Shown one piece after another: positions 8,993 to 15,148 of a DNA stretch of 16,157 bases. How positions within the stretch are numbered: the stretch's first letter is position 1; each line of letters opens with the position of its first letter. Source of the stretch: Thermodesulfovibrionia bacterium (GTDB lineage: Bacteria; Nitrospirota; Thermodesulfovibrionia; UBA6902); contig CAMYJJ010000041.1 of assembly GCA_947258735.1 (NCBI GenBank), positions 1 through 16,157 of the forward strand. Direction: 5' to 3'. Made by a program: the position numbers and the translations under genes. The notes below the pieces were generated by a model. That model did not search any database and was not told the DNA's origin. It saw only the letters and a list, made by a program, of their open reading frames with translations.

Positions 8993-9347
8993 ATCACTTC
9001 ATCTTCCTGAATACAATAAGCTGTAAAGCGACACCATCTAATATGCAACTCATTATTTTATAAAACAAAAGTTTACAATCTATTGTTGCTGCACATTGCC
9101 GCTCTCTTTATACACTATCGTATTTTATTCGGATGTTTGGCTGGAATACTTAACATCCGGGTGTCAGGCAGACTGGATATGCAGAACAATATAACTATTG
9201 ATAAACAAGACTGATCGTCTCTGCTTATTATTTTACTCTATTTATTTAGTATAGACCCTATGGTGTTCATATTATGATATTATTCATATATATGTACATC
9301 AAACATCTGTGTAATATATTTACTTATAACTTTATGAGGTTATTTCT
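8993..9347. other. Divergent intergenic region
   Basis: This 355-base AT-rich spacer lies between the start of the HEAT/HD-GYP operon (-) and the DUF4197 gene (+), so it must carry promoters in both directions. I found no sigma70 match strong enough to assign on either side and no sigma54 site with correct spacing. The one clear structure is the inverted repeat at 9130-9159, listed separately. A GAGG ribosome site at about 9336-9339 serves the + strand gene. No ORF in the spacer looks coding. Confidence 0.6.
9130..9159. repeat. Inverted repeat CGGATGTT-N14-AACATCCG
   Basis: Perfect 8-bp arms (9130-9137 and 9152-9159) are separated by 14 bases in the divergent spacer. No T-run follows on either strand, so it is not an obvious intrinsic terminator. 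It could be an operator for one or both divergent units, or a hairpin in the operon leader. That reading is inference. Confidence 0.5.
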
Positions 9348-10103
9348 ATGAAAAACTACCTGACTATTATTGCTGCAGTATTGATTTTATGTACATGGCT
9401 AGCAGGACTTACTGTTGTTGAAGGTTCGTGGTGGGACAAGGGACTTAATATATTTAAAAGTATCAGCAGTGCTCCTTCAGATAACACATCCACAGAACCC
9501 AGCCACAGTGAAATAGGAGATGCATTTAAGCAGGCACTTAAAATTGGGACTGAAAATGTAGTCAGCCGGCTCGGCAGCATAGATGGCTTTAATGCTGATC
9601 CATCTATTCACATCCCTTTACCGAAAAAATTAAATACGGTGAGAACGATGTTATCCAAAGTCGGGATGTCTCAACATGTTGATGACCTTGAGTTAAAGCT
9701 GAACCGTGCAGCCGAATCTGCGACTCCAAAAGCAAAAAAGCTTTTCATGCAGGCAATCTCTAACATGACCTTTGACGATGTCATGAATATCTATAAAGGC
9801 CCTGAAAACTCTGCAACAGAATATTTTAAAAGCAGCATGTCTCCCCCATTAGAAAAAGAAATGAAGCCTATCGTTGAAAACACCCTGTCAGAGGTAGGAG
9901 CAATGCAGGCATATGACAATGTTATCGGTAAATATAAAACGCTGCCATTTGTGCCGGATGTTAAATCAGACTTAACAGAACATGTTATCCAGAAAGGGAT
10001 GGACGGCATCTTCTATTATATTGCAAAAGAAGAGGTCAGTATTCGAAAAGATCCGACAAAGCAGACTACAGCATTGTTAAAAAAAGTTTTCGGTGTTAAA
10101 TAA
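9348..10103 (+). CDS. DUF4197 family protein, predicted exported
   Basis: A 251-residue protein. Residues 1 to about 26 look like a signal peptide: a lysine, a hydrophobic stretch (YLTIIAAVLILCTWLAGLTVV), then EGS. The rest matches my knowledge of the DUF4197 family: SEIGDAFKQALKIGTENVVSRLG near 55-77, IPLPKKL near 89-95, KKLFMQAISNMTFDD near 124-138, Y-F-K-S/x spacing near 154-157, and a final KDPTKQTTALLKKVFG. The function of the family is unknown. The product is probably periplasmic and helical. The ATG is preceded by GAGG at about 8 bases. It appears to be a single-gene unit, followed by a 200-base gap with its own promoter for the channel gene. Confidence 0.88.
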   Translation: MKNYLTIIAAVLILCTWLAGLTVVEGSWWDKGLNIFKSISSAPSDNTSTEPSHSEIGDAFKQALKIGTENVVSRLGSIDGFNADPSIHIPLPKKLNTVRTMLSKVGMSQHVDDLELKLNRAAESATPKAKKLFMQAISNMTFDDVMNIYKGPENSATEYFKSSMSPPLEKEMKPIVENTLSEVGAMQAYDNVIGKYKTLPFVPDVKSDLTEHVIQKGMDGIFYYIAKEEVSIRKDPTKQTTALLKKVFGVK

Positions 10104-10201
10104 CAATATATTGATCCCCATATGATATGCATGCTAACTGACAATCTGTCTTCACGGTTGCTTCACTACCTGCTGCTTTACAAACCTCTGTACACAAGAT
10201 A

Positions 10202-10231
10202 TTGAGTGAAAGAACATACTTATTCTATAAT
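10202..10231 (+). promoter_or_regulatory. Sigma70-type promoter for the mscS-like gene
   Basis: TTGAGT at 10202-10207 and a perfect TATAAT at 10226-10231 are separated by 18 bases. Transcription would begin near 10238, leaving a leader of roughly 65 bases that includes the small ORF at 10285. Confidence 0.6.
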
Positions 10232-10284
10232 CATATGCCTGATCCGGTTTGTTAGCGTTCACAATAATCGTTTATCAAGGATAT

Positions 10285-10326
10285 ATGAGCACGAGCATTG
10301 AACATGAACATTCTTCAGAGCTTTGA
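10285..10326 (+). CDS. Possible 13-codon leader ORF overlapping the mscS-like start
   Basis: ATG at 10285, with AAGGA at 10277-10281 just upstream, opens a 13-residue frame (MSTSIEHEHSSEL) ending in TGA at 10324-10326. The mscS-like ATG at 10304 lies inside it in another frame and has only a weak ribosome site of its own. The small frame could therefore deliver ribosomes for re-initiation, or it could be chance. The peptide resembles nothing I know. Confidence 0.25.
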   Translation: MSTSIEHEHSSEL

Positions 10327-11929
10327 AGGTTATTCACAAAGTTTAATTCTTATCATTAGTGAACTCGCGCTGACTGTTCTTCTCTTTGTTCTTGCGGGCT
10401 TCATTGTGCGACTTTTGTTTGGCCGGCTCACCTCCCTTCCTTTTTTGCAGAAATATCTTGACGGCTCTGAAAAAGTCAGAAAAAGGATCAAGTTTTTTCT
10501 GATTGTATTGTGCATACTCACGTGCCTGATACTTCTCGGGTATAACGGGTATCTGCTCTACAAAAGAATCGATGTGTATCAGCATACCATGCTTCTCCTT
10601 AACAGAATTCCTCCTGGTTTCTGGTGGCAATTAACTGCCCGCATTGCCAAAGTTATCGGTCTTGCCGTCCTTGCTCATTATGCTATCAGAATGCTGCATA
10701 GGCTGGTGATGAAACTGAAGGAGCGGAGCAAATCATATGAACATCTTAAATCAAATGATGAAAGTATTGATAATTTTTTTTCACGCCTGTGCAGACTTAT
10801 CAAAATCAGTATCTGGCTGATAGTGCTGCTCTATGCCGGCCATGCTTTATATTTTCCGCAGGCGCTTATGGACATTCTTTTTATTGTCTTAAAGATTTAT
10901 CTGATCATATCAATCGGAATGCTGGTGGTTGAAGCTGCAACTGCGGTCGTAGTCAGCTTTGAGGCCCTGAGCAAGAAGTACTGGTACCGGGAAAATTATA
11001 AAGACTGGTACGACCGCCTGAGCGGCCTCATGCCTCTGTTTCGGCGTTGCCTGGAATATATTATCTACGTCTGGGTCGCCTCACTGGTGATCATGCAGCT
11101 CACGTTAGTATCGCAATTTGCTTCGTTTGCTCCGGCTTTGGTCCAGATTATAGGCATATTCTTTATTGCCCGTGTGGTTGTTGAGATCGTTAATCTCCTT
11201 GTTGACAAGTACATGCTGGGCTCCGGTGATAATGATGAAAGCCATAAACAGCAAAGTCTGACATTAATACCAATCATTAAATCCCTTCTGCAATACGGAA
11301 TATACTTCATTGCTTTTGTGCTGGCACTGCGGGCGCTGAACATTAATCCCCTCCCGCTTCTGGCCGGTGCCGGAATCCTGGGAATTGTTATCGGCATGGG
11401 AGCCCAGCCGCTCATTAACGATATAGTAGCCGGATTTTTTATTCTTTTTGAGGGCCTCTTTCTGGTAGAAGATTACATCGAAACCGCTTCAGCCAGGGGA
11501 ATAGTTGAGGCCATTCATCTCCGTACCTCCAGAATCAGGGACCCCAACGGACAACTGCACATTCTCAGAAACGGCCAGATTGATTCGGTGGTCAATTACT
11601 CAAAGGAGTATACATATGCTGTTGTTGAAGTTGGTGTTGCATATGATTCAGATCTGGATCATGTATTCAGGGTGCTGGATACTGTCGGTCAGCAGCTGAA
11701 GGAGAAAAACCAGTATGTCCTGGAACCTCTGGAAGTCAGGGGACTTAAGGAGTTTGGTGAATCCGAACTGTTGATAAGGACCCTGACCAAGGTGCGGCCG
11801 GGTTGTCATTTGCGGGTTGCTTTTGAGCTGCGTGAAATGATCAAAAAGGCCTTTGACAGTGAAGGGATAGAAATCCCATTTGCACGGCGTGTCGTTATCA
11901 TGAAAAAGGATAAGGATAAAGAACCATAG
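10304..11929 (+). CDS. MscS-family mechanosensitive ion channel
   Basis: A large member of the MscS family of membrane-tension-gated channels, 541 residues from this ATG. The N-terminal 340 residues contain many hydrophobic segments (about 13-40, 64-88, 114-133, 167-220, 252-303 and 324-346), more than the three helices of classic MscS. The pore-lining helix and the start of the soluble domain are typical: LLAGAGILGIVIGMGAQPL, then NDIVAGFFILFEG, near 352-384. DPNGQLHILRNGQIDSVVNYS follows at about 413-433, matching the family's beta domain. The C-terminus is highly charged. A TTG two codons upstream (10298) is an alternative start, but ATG was preferred. It probably releases solutes on hypo-osmotic shock. 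The subfamily cannot be fixed from sequence alone. Confidence 0.92.
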   Translation: MNILQSFEGYSQSLILIISELALTVLLFVLAGFIVRLLFGRLTSLPFLQKYLDGSEKVRKRIKFFLIVLCILTCLILLGYNGYLLYKRIDVYQHTMLLLNRIPPGFWWQLTARIAKVIGLAVLAHYAIRMLHRLVMKLKERSKSYEHLKSNDESIDNFFSRLCRLIKISIWLIVLLYAGHALYFPQALMDILFIVLKIYLIISIGMLVVEAATAVVVSFEALSKKYWYRENYKDWYDRLSGLMPLFRRCLEYIIYVWVASLVIMQLTLVSQFASFAPALVQIIGIFFIARVVVEIVNLLVDKYMLGSGDNDESHKQQSLTLIPIIKSLLQYGIYFIAFVLALRALNINPLPLLAGAGILGIVIGMGAQPLINDIVAGFFILFEGLFLVEDYIETASARGIVEAIHLRTSRIRDPNGQLHILRNGQIDSVVNYSKEYTYAVVEVGVAYDSDLDHVFRVLDTVGQQLKEKNQYVLEPLEVRGLKEFGESELLIRTLTKVRPGCHLRVAFELREMIKKAFDSEGIEIPFARRVVIMKKDKDKEP

Positions 11930-12008
11930 GGAACAACATACCGGGGTTCAACCACAATACGCTGTTAATGCATCATCAATTAATCGGAAAAACCGAGCCT
12001 GAAGCGGC

Positions 12009-12179
12009 CTACTGGACTTCACCCGGGGGCATGGACTCGATTTTACTGATGAGACCTTTAATGGTTTCTTTCTCAGTCGCGACACCTTTCTCGTCGGCCA
12101 TTTTATTCACTTCCTTTAAATAATGCTGTAATGAATTCATTACAGCAACCGCCTCAAGATTCGTTAATTTCAAATGCAT
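12009..12179 (-). CDS. Small hypothetical protein, 56 residues
   Basis: A short frame beginning at ATG 12179-12177 and ending in TAG at 12011-12009. An AGGAG ribosome site lies about 9 bases upstream. The peptide starts MHLKLTNLEAVAVMNSLQHY and ends SKIESMPPGEVQ. It is predicted to be helical, soluble and mildly amphipathic, with no cysteine, signal or membrane segment. I do not recognise the family. The ribosome site and the well-behaved composition support it being real. It lies 153 bases downstream of the peroxiredoxin stop on the same strand, past a structured spacer, so co-transcription is possible. Confidence 0.55.
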   Translation of the reverse strand: MHLKLTNLEAVAVMNSLQHYLKEVNKMADEKGVATEKETIKGLISKIESMPPGEVQ

Positions 12180-12220
12180 CGTGATGATCTCCTTTCTTCT
12201 AAAAAAGTATGCCCTTATGA

Positions 12221-12298
12221 GAGCCTGATTGCATCATTTATGCATTAAACCAAGGGTATATGATAGCCATGTATCATTTATATCACTCATTCAGGCTC
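12221..12298. repeat. Structured spacer: closing 8-bp inverted repeat with two inner hairpins
   Basis: GAGCCTGA (12221-12228) pairs perfectly with TCAGGCTC (12291-12298). Inside lie TGCAT-N5-ATGCA (about 12230-12244) and ATGATA-N6-TATCAT (about 12260-12277). The whole could fold as a branched structure on either strand. It sits between the peroxiredoxin stop and the small ORF start. It lacks the T-arm sequence of a tRNA. It could be an RNA leader, a processing site or a small non-autonomous repeat, and none of these can be chosen from sequence alone. Confidence 0.35.
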
Positions 12299-12332
12299 CT
12301 GTCAACTGAATTCGGGAAGGGTCTGCATGACC

Positions 12333-12785
12333 TCACAATACCCCCAGAACCTCATCTGCATGACCATCAACGTTCACCTTGCGATATATCCTGATAATCG
12401 TACCTGTTACATCAATAACAAATGTGCTCCTCTCGATCCCCATTACTTTTTTACCATACATGTTTTTTTCTTTCAGAACATCATAGAGCCTGCATACTGT
12501 TTCATCTTCATCAGACAGGAGAGTAAACTGAATCCCCTGTTTTTCCCTGAATTTCAGATGAGATTTTATACTGTCCCTGCTTACCCCTGCCACAAGTGCA
12601 TTTTTCTTTTTAAAACTCCTGAGCCTTGAACCAAAGCCCTCTGCCTCTTTTATTCAGCCCGTGGTATTGTCTCTGGGATAGAAGTATAAAACAATGTTCT
12701 TCCCCCTGTGTTTACTCAGTTTAAAATCACTCCCATCATCTGCCGGCAGCATAAAATCCGGCGCTTTTTTGCCTTCTTTCAGCAT
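12333..12785 (-). CDS. bcp: Bcp/PrxQ-type peroxiredoxin, predicted selenoprotein (Sec at codon 44)
   Basis: Peroxiredoxins of this group reduce H2O2 and organic hydroperoxides in the cytoplasm through a peroxidatic Cys. The frame from ATG 12785 gives 150 residues if the TGA at 12656-12654 is read through. The start has a GGAGG ribosome site with a 4-base spacer. Residues 1-43 are a typical Bcp N-terminus ([25 protein letters not shown]). The active-site motif PxxxTxxC reads P37-T41-U44, so the UGA falls exactly on the peroxidatic residue. The frame then continues intact for 106 codons, including R119 in ERSTFVID, the family's conserved Arg. The resolving Cys usual at +5 is Glu49, and the only Cys is C98, so a one-Cys-type mechanism is likely. 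A SECIS-like hairpin follows the UGA. The alternative is a single nonsense mutation of a Cys codon. Confidence 0.8.
12612..12651 (-). promoter_or_regulatory. Putative bacterial SECIS element of the peroxiredoxin mRNA
   Basis: On the minus-strand RNA, GGGCUU (12639-12634) pairs with AAG and CUC (12627-12621), with G12624 bulged. This closes a six-base loop UGGUUC (12633-12628). An outer AAAA/UUUU pairing may extend it. The loop's first G lies 21 bases after the UGA, close to the roughly 19-base distance in E. coli fdhF, and a GG/GU in the apical loop is the key SelB-recognition feature of bacterial SECIS elements. Folding was done by eye only. Confidence 0.55.
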
Positions 12786-12797
12786 AACTCCTCCTTT

Positions 12798-12815
12798 TTA
12801 TAAAAAATTTTATAA
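12798..12815. promoter_or_regulatory. Palindromic operator-like site upstream of the peroxiredoxin
   Basis: TTATAAAA-AA-TTTTATAA, with perfect 8-bp arms, lies immediately upstream of the ribosome site of the selenoprotein gene. On the minus strand it overlaps a plausible -10 (TATAAA). A repressor bound here would block transcription. The AT-rich TTATAA ends recall Fur/PerR-family boxes, but the spacing differs from the classic PerR box, so the regulator is unknown. Confidence 0.4.
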
Positions 12816-12962
12816 GCGATCAATGACCTGATATAATACGTATATATGGCAAGGAATATTTATATTTTATTTCCCGTCCTCTTCATATATAATAATCAAA
12901 GCATTATTCTGGAGCAACAGTGTATATTGAATTGATATTATCATTATGATCGGAGGCTGCTG

Positions 12963-13313
12963 ATGCTGGATGAAAGAAGGAGTTTCAAGAGATTCGATAT
13001 TCCGCTCGACGTTGAATTTAAAATTTCCAAGTCATCAGATACATACTTCATGGGCAAGACTATCAATTTTTCCCGCACCGGTTTATGCCTTGAATCAAAA
13101 ACCATGGCACCGGACATTCATGAGGTAACAGAAATCAAAATTAAGCTTCCTGAAAAAGATACATTTACTACCGCTGTCTGCGATGTGGCGTGGCAGAGAA
13201 GGGCAGATGATATGTGCATGATGGGCATTAAACTCATGGCCATGGACAAAGAGGCAAAGGACGAGATCCTTCAGTATGCATATGACCTGTGGATGAAAAA
13301 AATGCGCAGTTGA
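12963..13313 (+). CDS. Single-domain PilZ protein
   Basis: A 116-residue soluble protein consisting of one PilZ domain, which binds cyclic di-GMP and passes the signal to a partner protein. Both binding motifs are present: RxxxR at residues 6-10 (RSFKR) and NxSxxG at 35-40 (NFSRTG). A typical beta-barrel pattern follows, with AVCDVAWQRR and MCMMGIKLMAM in the later strands. The start has a GGAGG site with a 6-base spacer. It is transcribed divergently from the peroxiredoxin and has no same-strand partner, so its target cannot be guessed from context. It could read the c-di-GMP pool set by the HD-GYP proteins in this window. Confidence 0.9.
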   Translation: MLDERRSFKRFDIPLDVEFKISKSSDTYFMGKTINFSRTGLCLESKTMAPDIHEVTEIKIKLPEKDTFTTAVCDVAWQRRADDMCMMGIKLMAMDKEAKDEILQYAYDLWMKKMRS

Positions 13314-13376
13314 ACAATATGTCTCCCTGAAACTGAACTACTGCCCATTCTTTTAGTTGTATGTATATAAGAACGA

Positions 13377-14039
13377 TTATTCAAGCTGGGACTTCAGGTC
13401 GGTAAATGCCTTTTTTAACGCATCAAATTCATGTCTCAGCGCTGCCAGTTCATCTTCCAGGTTCCGGATTCTTACATTTTCAGCACGCACCATAACGGTA
13501 GCTGACTCGTCACCACCCGGCTGGTCCTCTTCCTGGATTGCGGGTTCACCGGAGAAAAGATGCATATAACGTCTTTCTTTCTGCCCTGCCCTGCGTGGCA
13601 GCCTGATGACTTCAGGTTCATCCCCCTCTGTAAGGCCTGTCAGGATTTTCTCAACTTCATCAAGACCCTGAAATGTATTCATCCTTTCTGCCCTGCTCCT
13701 TATCTCCCCTCCTGTCTGCGGGCCTCGAAGCATGAGTTCACATAATACAGCCGTCTGGCTGCGGGACAGATCAAATTTACTCATAAACAGATGCTGGTAT
13801 TTGGGTACCCTGCTGTCTGCCTTAAGCACCTTTTCTGATAATCCTTTTTTTCTGAGGTCATCCAGTGCTCTTACTACCGTGGTTTCTTCGAGAGACATGA
13901 CAGGATTGCGGTTGGACTTCTGATTGCACGCGTTTTTTAGAGCATTTAATGTCAATGGATAATAGTCAGGAGTAGTAAATTCCTTTTCAATGAGACACCC
14001 CAGGACCCTGACCTCTACTTCATTGAGTAATATATTCAT
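13377..14039 (-). CDS. YceH / DUF480 family protein
   Basis: A 220-residue protein matching the YceH (DUF480) family of paired winged-helix-like domains, whose role is not well established. Signature stretches are VRVLGCLIEKEFTTPDYYPL, then ACNQKSNRNPVM, LRGPQTGGEIRSRAERM, and RRYMHLFSGEP. The last 35 residues (NVRIRNLEDELAALRHEFDALKKAF) form a predicted coiled coil, which is common in the family. The open frame extends 28 codons further upstream, but family alignment starts at the ATG 14039 (MNILLNEVEVRVLG), and AGAGG lies about 9 bases before it. It is convergent with the PilZ gene at 12963, with a 63-base gap and no visible terminator. Confidence 0.9.
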   Translation of the reverse strand: MNILLNEVEVRVLGCLIEKEFTTPDYYPLTLNALKNACNQKSNRNPVMSLEETTVVRALDDLRKKGLSEKVLKADSRVPKYQHLFMSKFDLSRSQTAVLCELMLRGPQTGGEIRSRAERMNTFQGLDEVEKILTGLTEGDEPEVIRLPRRAGQKERRYMHLFSGEPAIQEEDQPGGDESATVMVRAENVRIRNLEDELAALRHEFDALKKAFTDLKSQLE

Positions 14040-14178
14040 TAAAAGCGACCTCTCACCTGACATCCTGTAATTAGCATATATTTTATCATGTACCATGAAA
14101 TAAATAATACGGATCTCAAGCATTCCTGACTTTCAATATCGACCCCTCATGAAGACATTCCGGATAAAATAATTATTC

Positions 14179-14212
14179 TTGACATATTATTATGCATATG
14201 CAAGTATATACT
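14179..14212 (+). promoter_or_regulatory. Possible promoter with internal palindrome
   Basis: A perfect TTGACA at 14179-14184 is followed by TATATA/TATACT at 14205-14212. The spacing (20-22 bases) is longer than ideal. The perfect palindrome TGCATATGCA (14193-14202) lies between the two elements, where a regulator could act. It would drive the small ORF at 14265. Confidence 0.3.
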
Positions 14213-14264
14213 ACTCTTCGTTCCGGGAGAGGGCTGATAAACCTATTTCTTTTACATTATTCGC

Positions 14265-14540
14265 ATGCCAGAACTTTCAAAAGAAGAAATTCAGGCTCAG
14301 TTACATAAGTTGGGCATCCATTCCAGTTCTGAACTGAGAACCTACGCCAAAGAATATGAAGCGTACTCTTCCCTTCAACATCCGATCGCGAACACTCCCG
14401 GGGAAAACCGGAAAACTCTGGACATTAATCAACAGGACCAGTACCTTACGGCAAGAAAATTTGCACGAACATGCAGGTCATTGTTTCCTGTTTTAAGTAA
14501 TTTCTTAACCCTGTCAAGGGTACGAACATATAAAAAATAA
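14265..14540 (+). CDS. Small hypothetical protein, 91 residues
   Basis: I do not recognise this protein. Residues 1-35 (for example LSKEEIQAQLHKLGI and ELRTYAKEYEAYSS) look like two amphipathic helices of a genuine small protein. The remainder is less structured and ends in a basic tail (RVRTYKK). There is no membrane segment or signal peptide. The ATG has no good ribosome site, only a distant purine-rich run, so the start or the gene itself is uncertain. A TTGACA-type promoter candidate lies about 60-85 bases upstream. It precedes the second PilZ gene by about 105 bases on the same strand, so co-transcription is possible. Confidence 0.45.
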   Translation: MPELSKEEIQAQLHKLGIHSSSELRTYAKEYEAYSSLQHPIANTPGENRKTLDINQQDQYLTARKFARTCRSLFPVLSNFLTLSRVRTYKK

Positions 14541-14602
14541 ACAGGCCGCTTATGCTGACGGCTTATAAACGTGTTCTGAATTGCTGGTTTGTAACCTCAT
14601 AA

Positions 14603-14615
14603 TTATGTAACATAA
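14603..14615. promoter_or_regulatory. Operator-like palindrome upstream of the second PilZ gene
   Basis: TTATGT-A-ACATAA is a perfect 6-1-6 inverted repeat 31 bases before the PilZ start codon. It is the only clear symmetric site in the 106-base spacer. It may bind a dimeric regulator whose identity is unknown. Confidence 0.3.
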
Positions 14616-14646
14616 GAGTTAATAACCCTGAAAACCACAGGAACCC

Positions 14647-14955
14647 ATGCAAAGAAGAGCCTTTGAAAGAGTGCCTGCAAATATCAAGGTTACATTCTTC
14701 TGTTGCGAAAGTCATTACAACGGCACCATCGTGAACCTGTCAGAACAGGGTATGTACATCAGCACAGATGAAATGAGGTTCCCCTTTGATTACGAGATCG
14801 ATATCATTATCCCTCGACAGGCTGAGATATTAAGAGTCCCTGTGACGGTCAGGAGAATAACAAAATCATCAGATTTGTATGATGGTATGGGAGTTGAGGT
14901 ACGCGACCCTTCACGCCAATACATTGATTTTGTTCATTATTGCAGGAACTGCTGA
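14647..14955 (+). CDS. Single-domain PilZ protein (second)
   Basis: A 102-residue PilZ-only protein. Its cyclic di-GMP-binding motifs are RxxxR at residues 4-8 (RAFER) and NxSxxG at 30-35 (NLSEQG), followed by the expected beta strands (GMYIST, RVPVTVRRI, GMGVEV). It ends in a short Cys-containing tail (HYCRNC), an unusual feature that might bind metal or form a disulfide. The start ATG has AGGA four bases upstream. It differs substantially from the PilZ protein at 12963, so it is not a recent duplicate. It probably acts as a small c-di-GMP-responsive adaptor whose partner is unknown. Confidence 0.88.
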   Translation: MQRRAFERVPANIKVTFFCCESHYNGTIVNLSEQGMYISTDEMRFPFDYEIDIIIPRQAEILRVPVTVRRITKSSDLYDGMGVEVRDPSRQYIDFVHYCRNC

Positions 14956-15015
14956 ATCTTTACTGGTAAATATCTGCTATTACGTAGATTCTATGTATAA
15001 GTCATACGTTAAGCC

Positions 15016-15094
15016 GTCATTCCCGCATTCCTTAGGCGGGAATCCAGTGTTTTTAATGAGTTCTGGATGCCCGACTACAAACTTCGGGCATGAC
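15016..15094. repeat. REP-pair-like palindromic repeat
   Basis: Two hairpins lie tail to tail. ATTCCCGC/GCGGGAAT (15019-15043) is followed by ATGCCCGA/TCGGGCAT (15067-15091). Outer bases GTCAT and ATGAC, and inner TCCAG and CTGGA, are also complementary, so the whole 79 bp is an imperfect palindrome. It sits between the 3' ends of convergent genes, as dispersed BIME/REP-like repeats often do, and could act as a two-way transcription barrier. Confidence 0.7.
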
Positions 15095-15148
15095 AAAATA
15101 AAAATAGCAGTTTATACACAGGCTCTAATTACCGTCTATTGCGGAATG

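Noticed and set aside
9085..9110. Sigma54 promoter on the minus strand upstream of the HEAT/HD-GYP operon
   Set aside because: GG and GC doublets are present but separated by nine rather than ten bases, and the flanking consensus is poor.
11985..12002. Intrinsic terminator near TCGG-AAAAA-CCGA
   Set aside because: The stem is only four pairs, and the T-run on the minus strand lies in the loop rather than after the hairpin.
12221..12298. tRNA gene suggested by the 8-bp closing stem
   Set aside because: There is no TTCRANYC T-loop sequence, no recognisable anticodon arm and no CCA-type end on either strand.
12333..12593. Separate 86-residue ORF starting at the internal ATG 12593
   Set aside because: It is only the C-terminal part of the peroxiredoxin. 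The upstream 64 codons in the same frame encode the N-terminal half of the same fold with its own strong ribosome site.
12333..12785. Peroxiredoxin as a simple pseudogene
   Set aside because: The only defect is one TGA at the exact catalytic Cys, with an intact frame on both sides and a SECIS-like hairpin. A random nonsense mutation is possible but less likely. It remains the main alternative.
14541..14570. Terminator hairpin GCCG-N10-CGGC after the 91-residue ORF
   Set aside because: The four-pair stem with a ten-base loop is not followed by a T-run, so it is too weak to annotate.
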